A stretch of 6,381 bases of DNA from Clostridia bacterium (GTDB taxonomy: Bacteria > Bacillota > Clostridia > Oscillospirales > CAG-272). The notes under the pieces are model-generated. The model saw nothing but the letters and a program-made list of their open reading frames with translations, was not told the DNA's origin and did no database searches. Positions within the stretch are counted from its first letter, which is position 1. Every line of letters begins with the position of its first letter. The position numbers and the translations under genes were made by a program. Below, piece by piece: positions 1 through 4,945 of the stretch. The DNA lies in NCBI GenBank assembly GCA_017629925.1, contig JAGBWH010000027.1, positions 1 to 6,381 on the forward strand. Reading direction: 5' to 3'.

Positions 1-39
1 ATGTTGTCTCTCGCATAAGTTGTCTCCTTTTTGAAACAT

Positions 40-222
40 ACGATTGCCATTTTGAAATTTTGCGATATGATTTTACTTAGGGCAGAGCCTAAGGAGCCTA
101 TGCTCTTTTATGTGTGGGCGCACGCCTATGAGTTTGATATTTTCGATGATTGGGATAAAATGTAAGCCTTGTGCCGTATAGAGGCAGGGCAAGACGATAT
201 TTTTCAGCACCAATCGGAGAGT
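40..222 (+). pseudogene. Decayed C-terminal remnant of a polysaccharide deacetylase-like gene
   Basis: Read in frame 1, bases 67-162 encode a segment containing EPKEPMLFYVWAHAYEFD and then DDWDKM, followed by a TAA stop at 163-165. The same frame then continues ALCRIEAGQDDIF (166-204). This matches, without a gap, the C-terminal block I know from clostridial polysaccharide deacetylase-like proteins (FYxWGHSYEF, then NNWE, EEFC, GRDDIWFATN). The stop falls where that family has glutamate, so one GAA-to-TAA change would explain it. At the T-run 200-204 the similarity appears to move one frame, where bases 203-223 read FSTNRRV, resembling the family's FATNxEV. Two glycine/serine positions of the WGHSYEF motif are also changed (WAHAYEF). 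The part upstream of about base 58 is only weakly recognisable and the gene would extend left of the window. It converges on the DUF4886 gene, with about 10 nt between the ends. Identification rests on remembered family motifs, without a database search. Confidence 0.68.
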
Positions 223-232
223 GTCTGCTTGC

Positions 233-979
233 TTAATCGTCTACGCCCGGATGCGAAAAGGCAGTATCTACGGCACGGCGAACGGAGAGGCGTTCTTCTT
301 CGGTCACAGGCACATCAAAGCAGGAGAATTCGTCTTCCTTGGCGGGCAATCCCAAAAGGGCTTGTTGCCAAGTCAGGGCAAGGGCATAACGTCCCACGCC
401 CAGAGACGCATGGAAGGTGTCGCGGTGCATTTTCAGCCCCGCCTTCACGCCACGATACATAGAAAAGCCAGAGGGAATGATACCGTCTGCCCCGATGAGC
501 TGTGCGGCTTCGGCATAACTGTCTGCCACCTGCTTCATCATTTCCCCGTGGGTGGTAAAGCCAAGTTCTGCTCTGAGACGTTGGCTTTCATCCTCATACG
601 CCCATGTTTGCTGAATATACAGTTTGGCGGCAGGTTGATAGCGGCGCACATAATGTGCAAGTTCTTCTATATAAGGATGGTAGGTATGGGGAAGATGGCT
701 AAAATGGCTGGCTTGCTGGAGGGTGATGATATCAAATTGGTCGCACACGAGTGCATCTTTTAGCGACACTTGAAAACCGCTACCTTCGCCATTGAGTTCC
801 AAAAAGTAAAGAGGTTTTTCGGAGAGCATATTGCGATAGTGGCGTTCAAGAGAGCATCCACCAATCACTAAATTGACGCATTTTACATTCACCCCTCTTT
901 GTTTCGCCATATCATGCAAATAGCGGAGAGGATCTTGGGTAAAACTATTACCAATGGCTAAAATCTTTACAGTTTTCAT
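233..979 (-). CDS. DUF4886 family protein, SGNH-hydrolase-like
   Basis: This 248-residue protein is the last gene of the minus-strand operon. It begins with a beta strand leading into GNSFTQD (residues 10-16), the nucleophile block of SGNH/GDSL hydrolases with Ser12 as predicted nucleophile. It continues with IGGCSLERHYRN (39-50), TLQQASHFS (86-94) and IQQTWAYED (122-130), and ends with RDTFHASLG (186-194), where Asp187 and His190 fit the D-x-x-H catalytic pair. These are hallmarks of DUF4886. All predicted catalytic residues are present and the length is normal, so it looks intact. It has no signal peptide or membrane segment, so it is predicted to be cytoplasmic. Family knowledge suggests an esterase or carbohydrate-deacylating activity, but the substrate is unknown. 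AAGGAG at 988-993 lies 8 nt before the ATG and overlaps the end of the upstream gene, 12 nt away. A nearer ATG at 982-984 is out of frame and only 3 nt from the ribosome site, so 979 is preferred. Confidence 0.88.
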   Translation of the reverse strand: MKTVKILAIGNSFTQDPLRYLHDMAKQRGVNVKCVNLVIGGCSLERHYRNMLSEKPLYFLELNGEGSGFQVSLKDALVCDQFDIITLQQASHFSHLPHTYHPYIEELAHYVRRYQPAAKLYIQQTWAYEDESQRLRAELGFTTHGEMMKQVADSYAEAAQLIGADGIIPSGFSMYRGVKAGLKMHRDTFHASLGVGRYALALTWQQALLGLPAKEDEFSCFDVPVTEEERLSVRRAVDTAFSHPGVDD

Positions 980-991
980 TTCATTTTCTCC

Positions 992-1285
992 TTATTTATT
1001 TTCGCTTGCCTGCGCTGCTTTGTCGAGACGATCATTGCGAACATACATAAGCAGGTCTGCTATAACCATTGTCATATTGAGAATGTAGAAAAACAGCACA
1101 TACCATTTAGGTTCGGTGGGGGCAACGAGTTTGGATACAATTCCGCACATATACCCTGCCACAATGAGGCACAAAAAGGCGAGACTCTTGCCTTTCGTTG
1201 TGCGAGCACGATAGGATTTCAGCACATTCAGCGGCCAAGAAAAGCCAAAAGAAATGAGCATACAAATTTCTAAAAACTCTGACAT
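992..1285 (-). CDS. Small three-TM membrane protein, PQ-loop/SemiSWEET-like
   Basis: A 97-residue hydrophobic protein with three predicted membrane segments at about residues 4-24, 34-52 and 60-82, and a short polar tail (DRLDKAAQASENK). Helix 1 ends with FSWPLNVLKSYRARTTKGKS (residues 15-34). This resembles the PQ-loop/SemiSWEET pattern of a proline in helix 1 followed by a basic stretch and a serine-rich loop. The usual Pro-Gln pair is Pro18-Leu19 here, so the match is partial. SemiSWEETs are about 90-residue three-helix units that dimerise to carry sugars. Size and topology agree, but the actual role cannot be read from sequence. Its ribosome site (AAGGA at 1295-1299) overlaps the TAA stop of the upstream gene, with 12 nt between the genes, and DUF4886 follows 12 nt later. 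It is therefore in the middle of a compact operon. Confidence is high that the gene is real and moderate for the fold. Confidence 0.8.
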   Translation of the reverse strand: MSEFLEICMLISFGFSWPLNVLKSYRARTTKGKSLAFLCLIVAGYMCGIVSKLVAPTEPKWYVLFFYILNMTMVIADLLMYVRNDRLDKAAQASENK

Positions 1286-1297
1286 TTTATTTTTTCC

Positions 1298-1831
1298 TTA
1301 CATTGTTTCATTTTGCAAAAAAGCGTGATTTTCCATGAGTGTTTGATAGAAGCTCTCCTCCGCTTCAAGAGAGAGTACCGATTTTTCTCCGTCTGTATCA
1401 ACGAAAGTCACAAAGCAAATGCGTTCGGGAATGGCATTTTTATGGAAGACATAGAAAATTGACTCTTTATCTGCGCGGGTAATGGATTTGGCTTGTTTTC
1501 GGCTTGTTATCGGTGCGCTGATAGATTCGAGTTGGTCCATTTTCATGCGACACAGGGTGGTGTTTCGTTTACCATAGGTGGCGGTGACGATGAGAAGCCA
1601 CTCTTCCTCAAGGCATACGATTTCGTAGGTATAAACACAAAATACATACCGCGTTGCCCCATAAATCATGACCACACCATAACTCATAAACAGCATTTCG
1701 TTGAGCCAGCGATAATTTTTATTGGGCATATACAAAAGCGCCAGCACCAAAAGCAGCCCCAGGGAAAACACGAGCAAAGCGATTCTGCTCTTTTTATTTT
1801 GACCGGTGAGTTTAACTGTGATTTCTTTCAT
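1298..1831 (-). CDS. Two-TM membrane protein with a possible cytoplasmic PH-like domain
   Basis: I do not recognise a named family for this 177-residue protein. A short basic N-terminus (MKEITVKLTGQNKKSR) is followed by two predicted membrane helices at about residues 17-34 and 44-66, forming a hairpin. Residues 68-177 form a soluble, strand-rich domain: YEIVCLEEEWLLIVTATYGK, then CRMKMDQLESI, then FYVFH and CFVTFVDTDGEKSVLSLEA, with a closing helix. The order of short strands, with the phrase 'basic turn, then M-x-x-L-E-S-I', resembles bacterial PH-like domains attached to two helices (bPH/YdbS-like). This is inference only. The start codon overlaps the stop of the upstream gene as ATGA (1828-1831), which indicates translational coupling. 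AAGGAG at 1840-1845, with an 8-nt spacer, supports this start. The tail is Gln/Asn rich and has no further helix. Confidence 0.78.
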   Translation of the reverse strand: MKEITVKLTGQNKKSRIALLVFSLGLLLVLALLYMPNKNYRWLNEMLFMSYGVVMIYGATRYVFCVYTYEIVCLEEEWLLIVTATYGKRNTTLCRMKMDQLESISAPITSRKQAKSITRADKESIFYVFHKNAIPERICFVTFVDTDGEKSVLSLEAEESFYQTLMENHAFLQNETM

Positions 1832-2574
1832 TGTCCCAACTCCTTTTTCGAAGGTGTATAGGGGGTAAATTTGCTATATTCGGGATTGTTTTCATAAATG
1901 ACAATCGAGGCGGCAGGAATTTTTTCTGTATCTTCGTATCCCTTTATGTGAATATTGAGCCGATACCAAGGGATATTATCTGCAAGAGAGATGCCGTCAA
2001 AGCAAATTTTATAGTAATCGTAGCCCATGTGCGATTCTTTCATGATTTTGGTGGGGGTATAGGTTATTTCAATGATTTCGGTGGGGGTATTGGTCGAATC
2101 AGCGTCATTTTGGTTGTTATAATGAAGGGTAAATACCAAAAAGTCGGTTAAATCTTCAGGGCATTCTACCTTGTAATGCTCGGCAATTCTGCTATATTGC
2201 TTGACATTTGTGCGAACGCTGATTTGCAAACTACCCGTGTCTTTTACCAAAAACATATTGTCTGCAATAAAAAATCCCGTCGCACGGTCCTCGTAAGGCA
2301 CTACCAGAGTTTGGGTATATACATCCAATTCCCCTTTTTCCGCAATGACAGCACGCATCGGTTCCGTTACGTGTAAGCGTTTCATGGCTGCGGGATACCA
2401 ACCTGAGAGAATGAGGCGAAATCCCAAGATGCCACATACCAACACGCAGACGGAAATGAGCATAACGCGAAACATCACCCGTAAAATTTTAATCCACAGC
2501 GGGGGCGGATAGACATCCTCAATGTTATCCTCGCCTATGTGGTTATAATCGCTGTATCTTTCGTAATCAGACAT
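1828..2574 (-). CDS. Single-pass membrane-anchored protein with extracytoplasmic domain, unknown function
   Basis: First gene of the minus-strand operon, 248 residues. A polar, acidic N-terminus of about 25 residues rich in Tyr and Asp (SDYERYSDY) ends in PPPLWIK. One strong membrane helix follows at about residues 34-57. The remaining 190 residues are soluble and look beta-rich (for example GSLQISVRTNVKQYSRIAEHY, split here at residues 114-134, and SIVIYENN near 223-230). With a short basic stretch before the helix, the C-terminal domain is probably outside the cell. There is no lipobox and no cleavable signal peptide. Residues 161-180 contain an imperfect 10-residue tandem duplication (TPTEI and TPTKI). 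I recall similar hypothetical membrane proteins in Clostridia, but cannot name a family. The ATG is supported by AGGAG at 2580-2584 and by a consensus promoter about 45 nt upstream. It shares a 4-nt overlap with the next gene. Confidence 0.8.
   Translation of the reverse strand: MSDYERYSDYNHIGEDNIEDVYPPPLWIKILRVMFRVMLISVCVLVCGILGFRLILSGWYPAAMKRLHVTEPMRAVIAEKGELDVYTQTLVVPYEDRATGFFIADNMFLVKDTGSLQISVRTNVKQYSRIAEHYKVECPEDLTDFLVFTLHYNNQNDADSTNTPTEIIEITYTPTKIMKESHMGYDYYKICFDGISLADNIPWYRLNIHIKGYEDTEKIPAASIVIYENNPEYSKFTPYTPSKKELGQ
2042..2101. repeat. Imperfect 30-bp tandem duplication inside the 248-aa membrane protein gene
   Basis: Bases 2042-2060 and 2072-2090 are identical except at one position over 19 bases (ATGATTT, T or C, then GGTGGGGGTAT). 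The remaining 11 bases of each 30-base unit agree at 6 positions. The period is a multiple of three and the repeat encodes two 10-residue units in the extracytoplasmic domain, TNTPTEIIEI and TYTPTKIMKE, so the reading frame is kept. Two copies only. Confidence 0.8.
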
Positions 2575-2616
2575 AATTTCTCCTGCTTATGCAATATGCA
2601 CGATTTCACTTAGTCT

Positions 2617-2645
2617 ATTATAACTTTATCCCCCCAAAAAGTCAA
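2617..2645 (-). promoter_or_regulatory. Sigma-A-type promoter of the minus-strand four-gene operon
   Basis: On the minus strand a -35 box TTGACT (2640-2645) and a perfect -10 box TATAAT (2617-2622) are separated by exactly 17 nt. Transcription would begin near 2610, giving a 5' leader of about 35 nt before the ATG at 2574. The spacer contains a T-run followed by six G (2630-2635). The near-consensus match suggests strong housekeeping expression unless repressed. Confidence 0.85.
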
Positions 2646-2757
2646 TGCCGCAGGGTAAAAATCATCCGTTTTTTTGCTGTTTGTGACGACGATTTGCCGT
2701 TTTACAGATAAAAATTTCTTTTAATAATTAAGCGATAGATAAAATTCAGTTTAGGGG

Positions 2758-2786
2758 TTGTTTTAAGGGCGAAAATGTGGTAAAAT
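2758..2786 (+). promoter_or_regulatory. Extended -10 promoter of the vanZ-ABC-uvrB run
   Basis: The -10 box TAAAAT (2781-2786) matches consensus at five of six positions and carries an extended -10 TG one base upstream (2778-2779). A weak -35 box TTGTTT (2758-2763) sits at the ideal 17-nt spacing. Transcription would begin near 2793, leaving a leader of about 55 nt. The extended -10 plausibly compensates for the poor -35 box. Confidence 0.7.
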
Positions 2787-2796
2787 AGATATATCT
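2787..2796. promoter_or_regulatory. 10-bp palindrome at the predicted start of transcription
   Basis: AGATATATCT is a perfect inverted repeat immediately after the -10 box of the plus-strand promoter, covering the predicted start point. A site here could act as an operator, but a short AT-rich palindrome of this length also arises by chance. The 7-base word TATCTGT (2792-2798) has an inverted copy ACAGATA at 2704-2710. Confidence 0.25.
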
Positions 2797-2848
2797 GTCT
2801 TTTGCACCGATTGATCTCATTCAAATTTAATTTGGAGTCAAACAAAGT

Positions 2849-3403
2849 ATGATAAAACGCTTTCTAAAAGAGCGAGGCAGGTTATGCCTCACATGGCTGT
2901 GCCTTTTGCTGGTGGTGGGAAATATGGCATTTATTTTCTATCAATCCGCGCAGTCCGCTGCCTCTTCCGCCACCATTAGCGGATCGGTGACGGACGTGGT
3001 GGTGGATGTGGTGGTGCCTGACCTAAGCGAACGCCCCTTGCCCGAACAAACCACGATTACAGGCAAAATACACACCCTTGTTCGCACGCTTGCCCACGGC
3101 ATTGAATTTGCCACACTTGCTCTTTTTTTATGGCTACTGCTTTTGGCTTATCCCAAAACAGCCCCTCTACAAGATTACTATAAAGCCCTTTTTGTGGCAC
3201 TCTTTTGCTTTCTTTATGCCCTCTCCGACGAATGGCATCAAATCTATGTGGAAGGTCGCGCCTTTGATATGAAAGACGTGGCAATTGATATGGCAGGCGT
3301 TGGGGTAAGCATTGCGGTACTTTGGTGCGTGGGCATTTTGTGGCGATTTGTCCGCCAAAAACAAAGCAACCACAAAAAAGACCACCCACAGGAGGATGTA
3401 TAA
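2849..3403 (+). CDS. VanZ-family membrane protein
   Basis: A 184-residue protein with four predicted membrane helices (about 13-31, 86-101, 111-125 and 150-168). The VanZ pattern is present in order: FYQSAQS after helix 1 (30-36), R-T-L-A-H-G-I-E-F before helix 2 (Arg79, His83, Glu86), then S-D-E-W-H-Q (126-131), G-R (136-137) and D-M-K-D-V-A-I-D-M-A-G (140-150). The usual RKxAH is RTLAH here. VanZ itself gives low-level teicoplanin resistance in enterococci, but most chromosomal VanZ-like proteins are not characterised and resistance should not be assumed from this gene alone. Length is normal. The GGAG ribosome site (2834-2837) is 11 nt from the ATG, a little far. The polar Lys/His-rich tail probably lies in the cytoplasm. 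Its TAA ends on the base before the ABC ATPase start, so the two are likely co-translated. Confidence 0.88.
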   Translation: MIKRFLKERGRLCLTWLCLLLVVGNMAFIFYQSAQSAASSATISGSVTDVVVDVVVPDLSERPLPEQTTITGKIHTLVRTLAHGIEFATLALFLWLLLLAYPKTAPLQDYYKALFVALFCFLYALSDEWHQIYVEGRAFDMKDVAIDMAGVGVSIAVLWCVGILWRFVRQKQSNHKKDHPQEDV

Positions 3404-4138
3404 ATGGAAGCCATTTATATCACTCATCTAAAAAAAGTGTATGACAAAACCGTCGTCATAAACGATTTGTCTTTATCCATTCCCCAGGGAGAACTGTTTG
3501 TGTTGCTGGGGGGCAAAAACTCAGGCAAAAGCACATTACTGAAAATGCTCGCATGCTTAGTTCCGCCCACCTCAGGTGATGCCGCACTCATGGGATATAG
3601 CATCACGGGCGACAAATCCCGCGCAATGAAAACCTTGCAATACACCCCCCACGAAATGGGGCTTTCCCCAGAACTCACTACCAGAGAAAATTTGGAGTTG
3701 TTTGCCTCCTTTTACGGCCTTCATAAAAGAGAGGCACAGGAGCGAGCCGGGCATATTATGGGGATGTGCGACCTTGTAGACAAGGAGCATACAAAAGTCA
3801 AAGACCTCCCCCTTGGGTTGCAACAACGCCTCAGTTTTGCCATGGCGATCGTTTCACACCCCGCCATTTTGCTTGTGGACGAATTTGCCCATGTCCTGCC
3901 CCATCTTGCCAAAAGAGAAATTTGGCATATGCTCATGCAAGTAAAGAGAAAAATCACCCTCGTACTTGCCACAGAAAATACAGAAGAAGCCGATATTTTG
4001 GCAGACCGTATTGGCGTTTTGGTGAACGGGCGTCTATGTGCCGTGGGTACAAAAGACGAGTTGCTCACCAAAACAGGCACCCATTCTCTTGCCCAGGCTT
4101 TGGCGGTTTTGCAAAAGGACGAGGAGGCTGCCGTATGA
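3404..4138 (+). CDS. ABC transporter ATP-binding protein with eroded catalytic motifs
   Basis: A 244-residue ABC ATPase of the ABC-2 exporter type. Tyr13 fits the A-loop, and Walker A is GGKNSGKST (36-44) with Lys42 intact. Walker B is AILLVDE (154-160) with Asp159 and the catalytic Glu160. Four other motifs have diverged. The Q-loop glutamine position is His83 (YTPHE). The LSGGQ signature is LPLGL (135-139), with the key serine replaced by proline. The D-loop, normally SGLD, is HVLP (163-166). The switch histidine position is Glu191 (ATENTEEAD). The fold and reading frame are intact. ATP is likely bound, but hydrolysis may be weak or may need a partner subunit. The ATG is preceded by GGAGG (3391-3395) at 8 nt. 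It overlaps the permease by 4 nt, which marks the pair as one transporter. Substrate is unknown. Confidence 0.9.
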   Translation: MEAIYITHLKKVYDKTVVINDLSLSIPQGELFVLLGGKNSGKSTLLKMLACLVPPTSGDAALMGYSITGDKSRAMKTLQYTPHEMGLSPELTTRENLELFASFYGLHKREAQERAGHIMGMCDLVDKEHTKVKDLPLGLQQRLSFAMAIVSHPAILLVDEFAHVLPHLAKREIWHMLMQVKRKITLVLATENTEEADILADRIGVLVNGRLCAVGTKDELLTKTGTHSLAQALAVLQKDEEAAV

Positions 4139-4902
4139 GAAGAGCACGTTTGTTTTACCGTAGAAATGTCAAAGAAATCCTAAAAAGTTCTTTTGGGTAT
4201 ACCTGTTTTTTAGGTTTTCCCGTGGCGGTGCTGATTTTGTTTCGCTTTATTGCCCACTACGAACTGCATCGTGTGGCGTGGCTACATCCCGCCTATTTCG
4301 TGCCCAGTCTTACCCTTTGTATGTTTGCCTTTATGACGCCTTGCATGGCCTACCTTGTGGCACGGGATTTTTCATCCGCTTACCTGCTGCGGCTGTCGCT
4401 TTCCCCTCTACAAAAAGGTGAAATGTTGCTCGGCTATACCCTGCCCGGGTTTACGATTGGCATACTTCAATTTCTCGTTTGCGCCCTCACCCTCGTGGTA
4501 TTGGGGTGGATAGACGGCATTGTCGTCTCTCCCCTTCATTTGCTTCAAGCCATGCTGGTGCAAACCCCCGCTTTGCTCTTTTTTATAGAACTGGGCATTC
4601 TCATTGGATGCACCAAACGCGAAAGCGTGGCTTTGGTGATTTCCGCTTTTTGTCTTGTGTTTGGATTTTTGCTCTCCGACACATGGGCGCCACTTCCCTC
4701 TTCGGGCAATCTCACAAAATGGGCGAGCCACATCCCCTTTTATGCCGCTGTAAGACTTGGCAGACACTATACTTTACACACAAGCGAGGTGCTCATGCGA
4801 GACGTATGGCTCACACTGGGCTATGCTTTGGCGTCTCTTTTGTGTGCGGCGGGGACATTCTGTCTTAAAATGACGCGTCCTTGCCCTAAATCACGCTCAT
4901 AA
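4135..4902 (+). CDS. ABC-2 type transporter permease
   Basis: A 255-residue permease with a basic N-terminus ([10 protein letters not shown]) and six predicted membrane helices at about residues 20-41, 52-75, 100-124, 136-158, 163-181 and 222-245. The segment [20 protein letters not shown] (77-96), running from the end of helix 2 to the start of helix 3, fits the ABC-2 pattern in which a cytoplasmic loop ending in a 'P-x-x-x-x-E' turn contacts the ATPase. The open frame extends far upstream in the ATPase gene (to 3766), but the true start is the ATG at 4135. It sits in an ATGA overlap with the ATPase stop, preceded by GGAGG (4123-4127) at 7 nt. It is the transmembrane partner of the preceding ATPase; two copies would form the pore. 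Whether it exports a drug, peptide or lipid cannot be told from the sequence. uvrB follows after 40 nt. Confidence 0.9.
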   Translation: MRRARLFYRRNVKEILKSSFGYTCFLGFPVAVLILFRFIAHYELHRVAWLHPAYFVPSLTLCMFAFMTPCMAYLVARDFSSAYLLRLSLSPLQKGEMLLGYTLPGFTIGILQFLVCALTLVVLGWIDGIVVSPLHLLQAMLVQTPALLFFIELGILIGCTKRESVALVISAFCLVFGFLLSDTWAPLPSSGNLTKWASHIPFYAAVRLGRHYTLHTSEVLMRDVWLTLGYALASLLCAAGTFCLKMTRPCPKSRS

Positions 4903-4942
4903 TCAAAACCCCAAAAAAACAAAAAAGAAGGGAGGGGACCTT
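4903..4942 (+). other. Short permease-uvrB spacer, no terminator
   Basis: Forty bases, purine-rich (CCCC then A-runs, then GAAGGGAGGGG). No hairpin, -35/-10 pair or LexA-type box is visible, so uvrB probably relies on upstream transcription or a promoter inside the permease gene. Confidence 0.65.
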
Positions 4943-4945
4943 GTG
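4931..4945 (+). promoter_or_regulatory. Ribosome binding site and GTG start of uvrB
   Basis: GGAGG (4931-4935) lies 7 nt before a GTG at 4943-4945, the only start codon that gives the normal UvrB N-terminus ([19 protein letters not shown]). No in-frame ATG, GTG or TTG precedes it in the gap. The TTG at 4941 is in another frame. Confidence 0.85.

Larger units (their letters stand above)
2575..2848. other. Divergent promoter region between two operons
   Basis: This 274-bp gap separates the two divergently read operons. It is AT-rich, with runs such as 2709-2730 that contain no credible open frame. It holds one promoter facing each way (listed separately), a 10-bp palindrome, and two copies of a GATAAAA-type word (2707-2713 and 2738-2744). 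Between about 2646 and 2757 I see nothing else assignable: no tRNA, riboswitch or terminator hairpin. No LexA-type GAAC-N4-GTTC box is present. Confidence 0.8.

Noticed and set aside
3..26. Repeat of GTTGTCTC (3-10 and 19-26)
   Set aside because: Two copies of an 8-base word at the window edge, too little to call a repeat or a mobile element end.
84..109. Hairpin AGAGC...GCTCT followed by T4 as a terminator
   Set aside because: Only 5 bp of stem with a 13-base loop, and it lies inside the recognisable deacetylase coding remnant.
168..193. Terminator for the minus-strand operon
   Set aside because: CTTGTGCC and GGCA-ggg-CAAG pair imperfectly with a three-base bulge and no proper T-run follows on the minus strand. 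No convincing terminator is visible after 233.
221..763. 180-codon open frame on the plus strand antisense to DUF4886
   Set aside because: It lies opposite a gene with clear family motifs and its translation matches nothing I know. A short phrase (LIVYAR) resembles a deacetylase motif, but it is in the wrong order and overlaps the 3' end of the DUF4886 gene, so it is taken as chance.
1493..1861. 122-codon plus-strand open frame
   Set aside because: Antisense to the 177-aa gene, which has a ribosome site, coupled start and sensible membrane topology. The plus-strand product is His/Phe-rich and lacks a family match.
2849..3403. Glycopeptide resistance determinant
   Set aside because: VanZ-like proteins are common in Bacillota chromosomes, and no vanHAX, vanY or vanRS genes are in the window, so a resistance role is not supported.
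3766..4134. Long N-terminal extension of the permease frame inside the ATPase gene
   Set aside because: The extension is Arg/Pro/His-rich out-of-frame translation of the ATPase. The ATG at 4135 has an ideal ribosome site and an ATGA overlap, and gives a normal-length ABC-2 permease.
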